Shown here piece by piece: positions 6,695 through 8,620 of a stretch of DNA of 8,620 bases. Below the pieces are notes generated by a model. It had not been told where the DNA came from. It saw nothing but the letters and a program-made list of their open reading frames with translations, and made no database searches. Position 1 is the first letter of the stretch, and each line of letters opens with the position of its first letter. Source of the DNA: JAFDVL01 sp043736395 (GTDB lineage Bacteria; Acidobacteriota; Blastocatellia; RBC074); NCBI GenBank assembly GCA_043736395.1, contig JAYTCQ010000146.1, forward strand, positions 1 through 8,620, in the 5' to 3' direction. The translations under genes and the position numbers were made by a program.

Positions 6695-7087
6695 TTACTT
6701 CCCGCGATCATTTTTAATATAAGCAATTGCTACAACTGCTGCAAAAACGGCTATTCCTGCAATCAATCCAACGGAAACTTTACCAGGAATTTTACCTGGT
6801 TTAGCAGTTTTCTCGGAAAGTTTATTTACTTCCGTGTAGTTAATTTCTCGGTTTGAAGTTTTTCCTTCTTTTAAAACCTGTACGGTGAAGACAGCATCTT
6901 TGATCTCCGCGATCTGCCCATCAAATGTTTCTCCGGAATTCAGATTGACGATTATATTTTTACTAACTCCCAAATTCGTGATTTGCGTTTTGAGCTTTTC
7001 TTCTTTGGTTTGTTTAGGATTGGCGAGCAGCGGTAGGTTTCCTACCACAAGCAGGCATAAAAATAACGAAATAAATTTTTTCAGCAT
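6695..7087 (-). CDS. Exported small protein with Sm-like/SH3-like beta domain and C-terminal membrane helix (paralog 2)
   Basis: This 130-residue protein of unknown function has a signal peptide (MLKKFISLFLCLLVVGNLPLLA, described as residues 1-22, with a cut likely before NPKQ), a lysine-rich stretch (25-35), a beta-rich domain (about 39-92) and a hydrophobic C-terminal segment (about 104-124) ending in a basic tail NDRGK. The beta domain has an N-L-N-SGE-x-x-x-G-x-IAEIKD pattern that resembles the first strands of Sm/SH3-like barrels. It is 18/54 identical, without gaps, to the domain of the gene just upstream, so the two arose by tandem duplication. The start is supported by AAGGA seven to eight bases before ATG 7087. 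It lies 20 bases after its paralog and is probably cotranscribed. The membrane helix implies anchoring in the inner membrane, or the hydrophobic segment may pack in an oligomer. No enzymatic motif is visible. Confidence 0.8.
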   Translation of the reverse strand: MLKKFISLFLCLLVVGNLPLLANPKQTKEEKLKTQITNLGVSKNIIVNLNSGETFDGQIAEIKDAVFTVQVLKEGKTSNREINYTEVNKLSEKTAKPGKIPGKVSVGLIAGIAVFAAVVAIAYIKNDRGK

Positions 7088-7107
7088 TCATGGTTCCTTA
7101 AAAGTTT

Positions 7108-7512
7108 TTAGTGTTCGTTAGCGTATATCGCTATCATTATTGCTGCAAGTGTACCACCAATGCCTGCCAGGATTCCAAGCGCAGTAAATCCGGCAATTTT
7201 GCCAGCTCCGACCACGTCCGTAATCTTTTTAATATTTTCGTACGGCACGTCACGCGAAATAATTTGTCCATTTTCAGCTAACTGAATAACTAACTTGTCA
7301 TCTTTGATGTCTGCGATCCGACCACCAATTTTCTCACCTGAAAACAATTGGATATTGACCTGTTTGTTGACGCCCCAGGAAACGACCTTGGCTTTGTTTT
7401 GGGCAATTTTTTTGGGCTTTGCCGTTTTGACTTGCTGCGCCATGACGAGGCTCAAATTCATTCCACAAATCAAAAGTACCGTTATAAAACTCTTCAATAG
7501 TTTGTTCTTCAT
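7108..7512 (-). CDS. Exported small protein with Sm-like/SH3-like beta domain and Gly-rich membrane helix (paralog 1)
   Basis: This 134-residue protein is the first gene of the pair. Residues 1-25 form a signal peptide (basic MKNKLLK, hydrophobic core, VMA before QQVK). A lysine/alanine-rich linker (28-43) leads to a beta domain, about 46-99: WGVNKQVNIQLFSGEKIGG (46-64), RIADIKDDKLVIQL (65-78), then a strand ending VPYENIKKITD (89-99). The L-x-SGE-x-x-x-G-x-I-x-x-I-x-x-D order is like the Sm1 strand pattern, which is an inference from hydrophobic spacing only. A glycine- and alanine-rich helix follows (about 104-130, with GILAGIGG). An AAGGAGA box six bases before ATG 7512 gives a strong ribosome binding site. 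The second paralog follows 20 bases later. Function is unknown; possible roles are a membrane-anchored scaffold or adaptor. I see no lipobox or catalytic motif. Confidence 0.82.
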   Translation of the reverse strand: MKNKLLKSFITVLLICGMNLSLVMAQQVKTAKPKKIAQNKAKVVSWGVNKQVNIQLFSGEKIGGRIADIKDDKLVIQLAENGQIISRDVPYENIKKITDVVGAGKIAGFTALGILAGIGGTLAAIMIAIYANEH

Positions 7513-7589
7513 AATTAATCTCCTTACGTCTAATTCTAAAAAAATTATTTTCTAAAGCTCCGGGAATAAATCCGAAACCTGCTGCGTTA

Positions 7590-7612
7590 TACGTGTCGAG
7601 CTACTTCACGTA
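7590..7612. promoter_or_regulatory. Inverted repeat in a divergent intergenic region (possible operator)
   Basis: TACGTG (7590-7595) and CACGTA (7607-7612) are perfect inverted half-sites with an 11-base spacer, in the 195-base region between the divergent exported-protein genes and the beta-helix gene. The position fits a regulator binding site for either side, but a 6-base arm can arise by chance. I found no convincing -35/-10 pair nearby. Confidence 0.25.
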
Positions 7613-7697
7613 CGTTCCAAATTCAACTTTTCAAAAGACAGATCAGCACAGCTGGTGTTGGTCGAAGTGTGTTTCTTAACTCGTAACCAAATTTTTT

Positions 7698-7702
7698 GGA
7701 GG
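7698..7702 (+). promoter_or_regulatory. Strong ribosome binding site deciding the beta-helix gene start
   Basis: GGAGG lies five bases before ATG 7708. It would be inside the coding sequence if the upstream in-frame TTG at 7696 were the start, so it fixes the start at 7708, which also gives a normal signal peptide. Confidence 0.8.
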
Positions 7703-7707
7703 TCTCC

Positions 7708-8547
7708 ATGTATTCTCAAATCAAAACCTTAACTCGTAAATTTTCAGTTTCTTTTTTCATGTTGCTTACAGTCGCAGCCTTTTCAACGTCGGTTTTTGCC
7801 GATGACAACTGGGGAGGCAAATCTGGTGATCGCCCGATTGTCCGCAGTGCCGTGATTACCGAACCTGGTTCGTATATTTTGCTGCGCGACCTCACCAGCA
7901 CGGAACCCATTCGCATTCTTGCCTCCGGCGTGACGCTTGACCTCAATGGTCATCAACTTTCCGCTTCCACCAAAGGCGCAGGCATTGGCGTCGGCGTTGA
8001 AGGCGCCACCGGGGTCACGATCAAAAATGGCCGTGTCGGCGGATTTATGATGAACGTCAGATTGATGAATTCCACCAATGTCACAGTGAAAGATTTATCA
8101 ATCGTCGGAGCTGATTTAGCTCCCAGCGGCGGCCCCAGCGAAATGGGAATCGTCCTGCTAAATGCTCGCGCTTCATTCATCAAAGGCAATACCATCAGTG
8201 CGGTTAACCTTGGTATTTTCGTGCGCGGTGGCGGTTCGACCGGAAATCGTATTTTTGAAAACCTCGTCGTTGGCGGAGCGACTGCGGCAAACAGCCTGCT
8301 TGGCATTTGCTACAACCCCGCGCCAACCGGTGGTTCAGCAGGTCCGACGGGCGATTTGATTTACAACAATCACATCGCGCGTTTTGGCTATGCGATTGCG
8401 CTCAGCGAATTTACAAAGAGTAATATTTTCCGCGAGAACACGCTGTCTTCTTACGTTGGTGGAATTCGTGAACAGCAATTCCTAAAAGCCAACGGCGGAA
8501 CGAACGTTGCGGAAGGAAATCTCGAAACGATTATCCCCGCGAATTAG
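7708..8547 (+). CDS. Secreted right-handed parallel beta-helix protein (NosD/PbH1-like)
   Basis: The 279-residue product starts MYSQIKTLTRK and has a signal peptide with a hydrophobic core (about 14-29) and a probable cut after Ala31 (SVFA before DDNW). The mature protein is a run of beta-helix rungs: SYILLRDL (55-62), IRILASGVTLDLNGHQLS (68-85), GVTIKNGRVGGF (102-113), NVTVKDLSIVGA (124-135), FIKGNTISAVNLGIFVRGG (157-175), NRIFENLVVGG (180-190), IYNNHIARFGYAIALS (218-233) and NIFRENTLSSYVGGIREQ (239-256). The repeated N-x-I/V-x-x-N turns are typical of right-handed parallel beta-helices, and the first part resembles NosD-like and pectate-lyase-like folds. I see no clear lyase or hydrolase active site, so it may bind a polymer or act at the cell surface rather than cleave. 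It looks richer in GC than the neighbouring small genes. It is transcribed away from the paired exported proteins. A palindromic repeat begins eight bases after its stop. Confidence 0.88.
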   Translation: MYSQIKTLTRKFSVSFFMLLTVAAFSTSVFADDNWGGKSGDRPIVRSAVITEPGSYILLRDLTSTEPIRILASGVTLDLNGHQLSASTKGAGIGVGVEGATGVTIKNGRVGGFMMNVRLMNSTNVTVKDLSIVGADLAPSGGPSEMGIVLLNARASFIKGNTISAVNLGIFVRGGGSTGNRIFENLVVGGATAANSLLGICYNPAPTGGSAGPTGDLIYNNHIARFGYAIALSEFTKSNIFRENTLSSYVGGIREQQFLKANGGTNVAEGNLETIIPAN

Positions 8548-8554
8548 TCAGCTA

Positions 8555-8620
8555 ATGCAGAAGCCCGCACGCAGTAAGGGCGCAAGTACTTAATATAAAT
8601 TTTCCTGAGTACTGGCACCC
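8555..8620. repeat. Third copy of the palindromic repeat, cut by the window end
   Basis: The first 28 bases (8555-8582) are identical to 6600-6627. The left arm runs 8555-8590 (36 bases) and the loop is 8591-8607 (17 bases), exactly the geometry of the complete copy although the loop sequence is unrelated. The right arm starts at AGTACT (8608) and runs to the window end, pairing with 8578-8590 with two mismatches. It follows the beta-helix stop by seven bases and may act as its terminator. Confidence 0.85.

Noticed and set aside
7953..8306. 117-codon minus-strand frame inside the beta-helix gene
   Set aside because: It is a shadow of a GC-rich gene; the plus-strand product has a signal peptide, a strong ribosome binding site and beta-helix repeats.
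6600..8620. CRISPR array from repeated 28-base sequences
   Set aside because: The copies are palindromes nearly 2 kb apart with genes between them, without regular spacers.

Overview
The window reads as a piece of an environmental bacterial chromosome of moderate GC, most likely from the Acidobacteriota (Blastocatellia-like). The clues are a fused hemC-hemD gene, a MoxR/DUF58 pair linked to an Agl23-type glycosyltransferase, a secreted beta-helix protein with a GVTLDLNGH-type motif, and long palindromic repeats set at gene ends. This placement is inferred from gene style, not from a marker gene. I see no rRNA, tRNA, CRISPR array, transposase or integrase.

Left part (1-2650). The window opens inside a palindromic repeat (1-25). 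Next to it, on the minus strand, is a 30-codon remnant of a second hemD 3' end (28-117), not predicted as a gene. It is followed by a 72-residue antitoxin-like gene on the plus strand (207-425). That gene runs tail to tail into, and overlaps by 26 bases, an intact minus-strand hemCD fusion (400-2406) for two consecutive steps of tetrapyrrole synthesis. The remnant, the orphan antitoxin and the overlap suggest that the hemD end was rearranged or replaced here.

Middle part (2651-6596). Three plus-strand genes probably form an operon: a MoxR-type AAA+ ATPase, a DUF58 protein with two N-terminal membrane helices, and a multi-membrane-spanning glycosyltransferase of the Agl23/TIGR03663 family. MoxR and DUF58 are separated by a 116-base spacer full of inverted repeats. 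DUF58 and the glycosyltransferase are 11 bases apart. MoxR and DUF58 commonly act together in envelope or periplasmic complex assembly; the third gene points to an envelope glycan role.

Right part (6597-8620). A complete 89-base palindrome (36-base arms, 17-base loop) lies between converging genes and may terminate transcription from both sides. Two adjacent minus-strand genes encode diverged paralogous exported proteins, each with a signal peptide, a small Sm-like/SH3-like beta domain and a C-terminal membrane helix. Across a divergent intergenic region lies a secreted right-handed beta-helix protein. Immediately after its stop a third copy of the palindrome begins and is cut by the window end.

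The most interesting observations are the displaced hemD 3' end with mostly wobble-position differences, the antitoxin whose C-terminal tail is read from the antisense of hemD, the constant geometry of the 89-base palindrome family, and the paired exported Sm-like proteins of unknown function.
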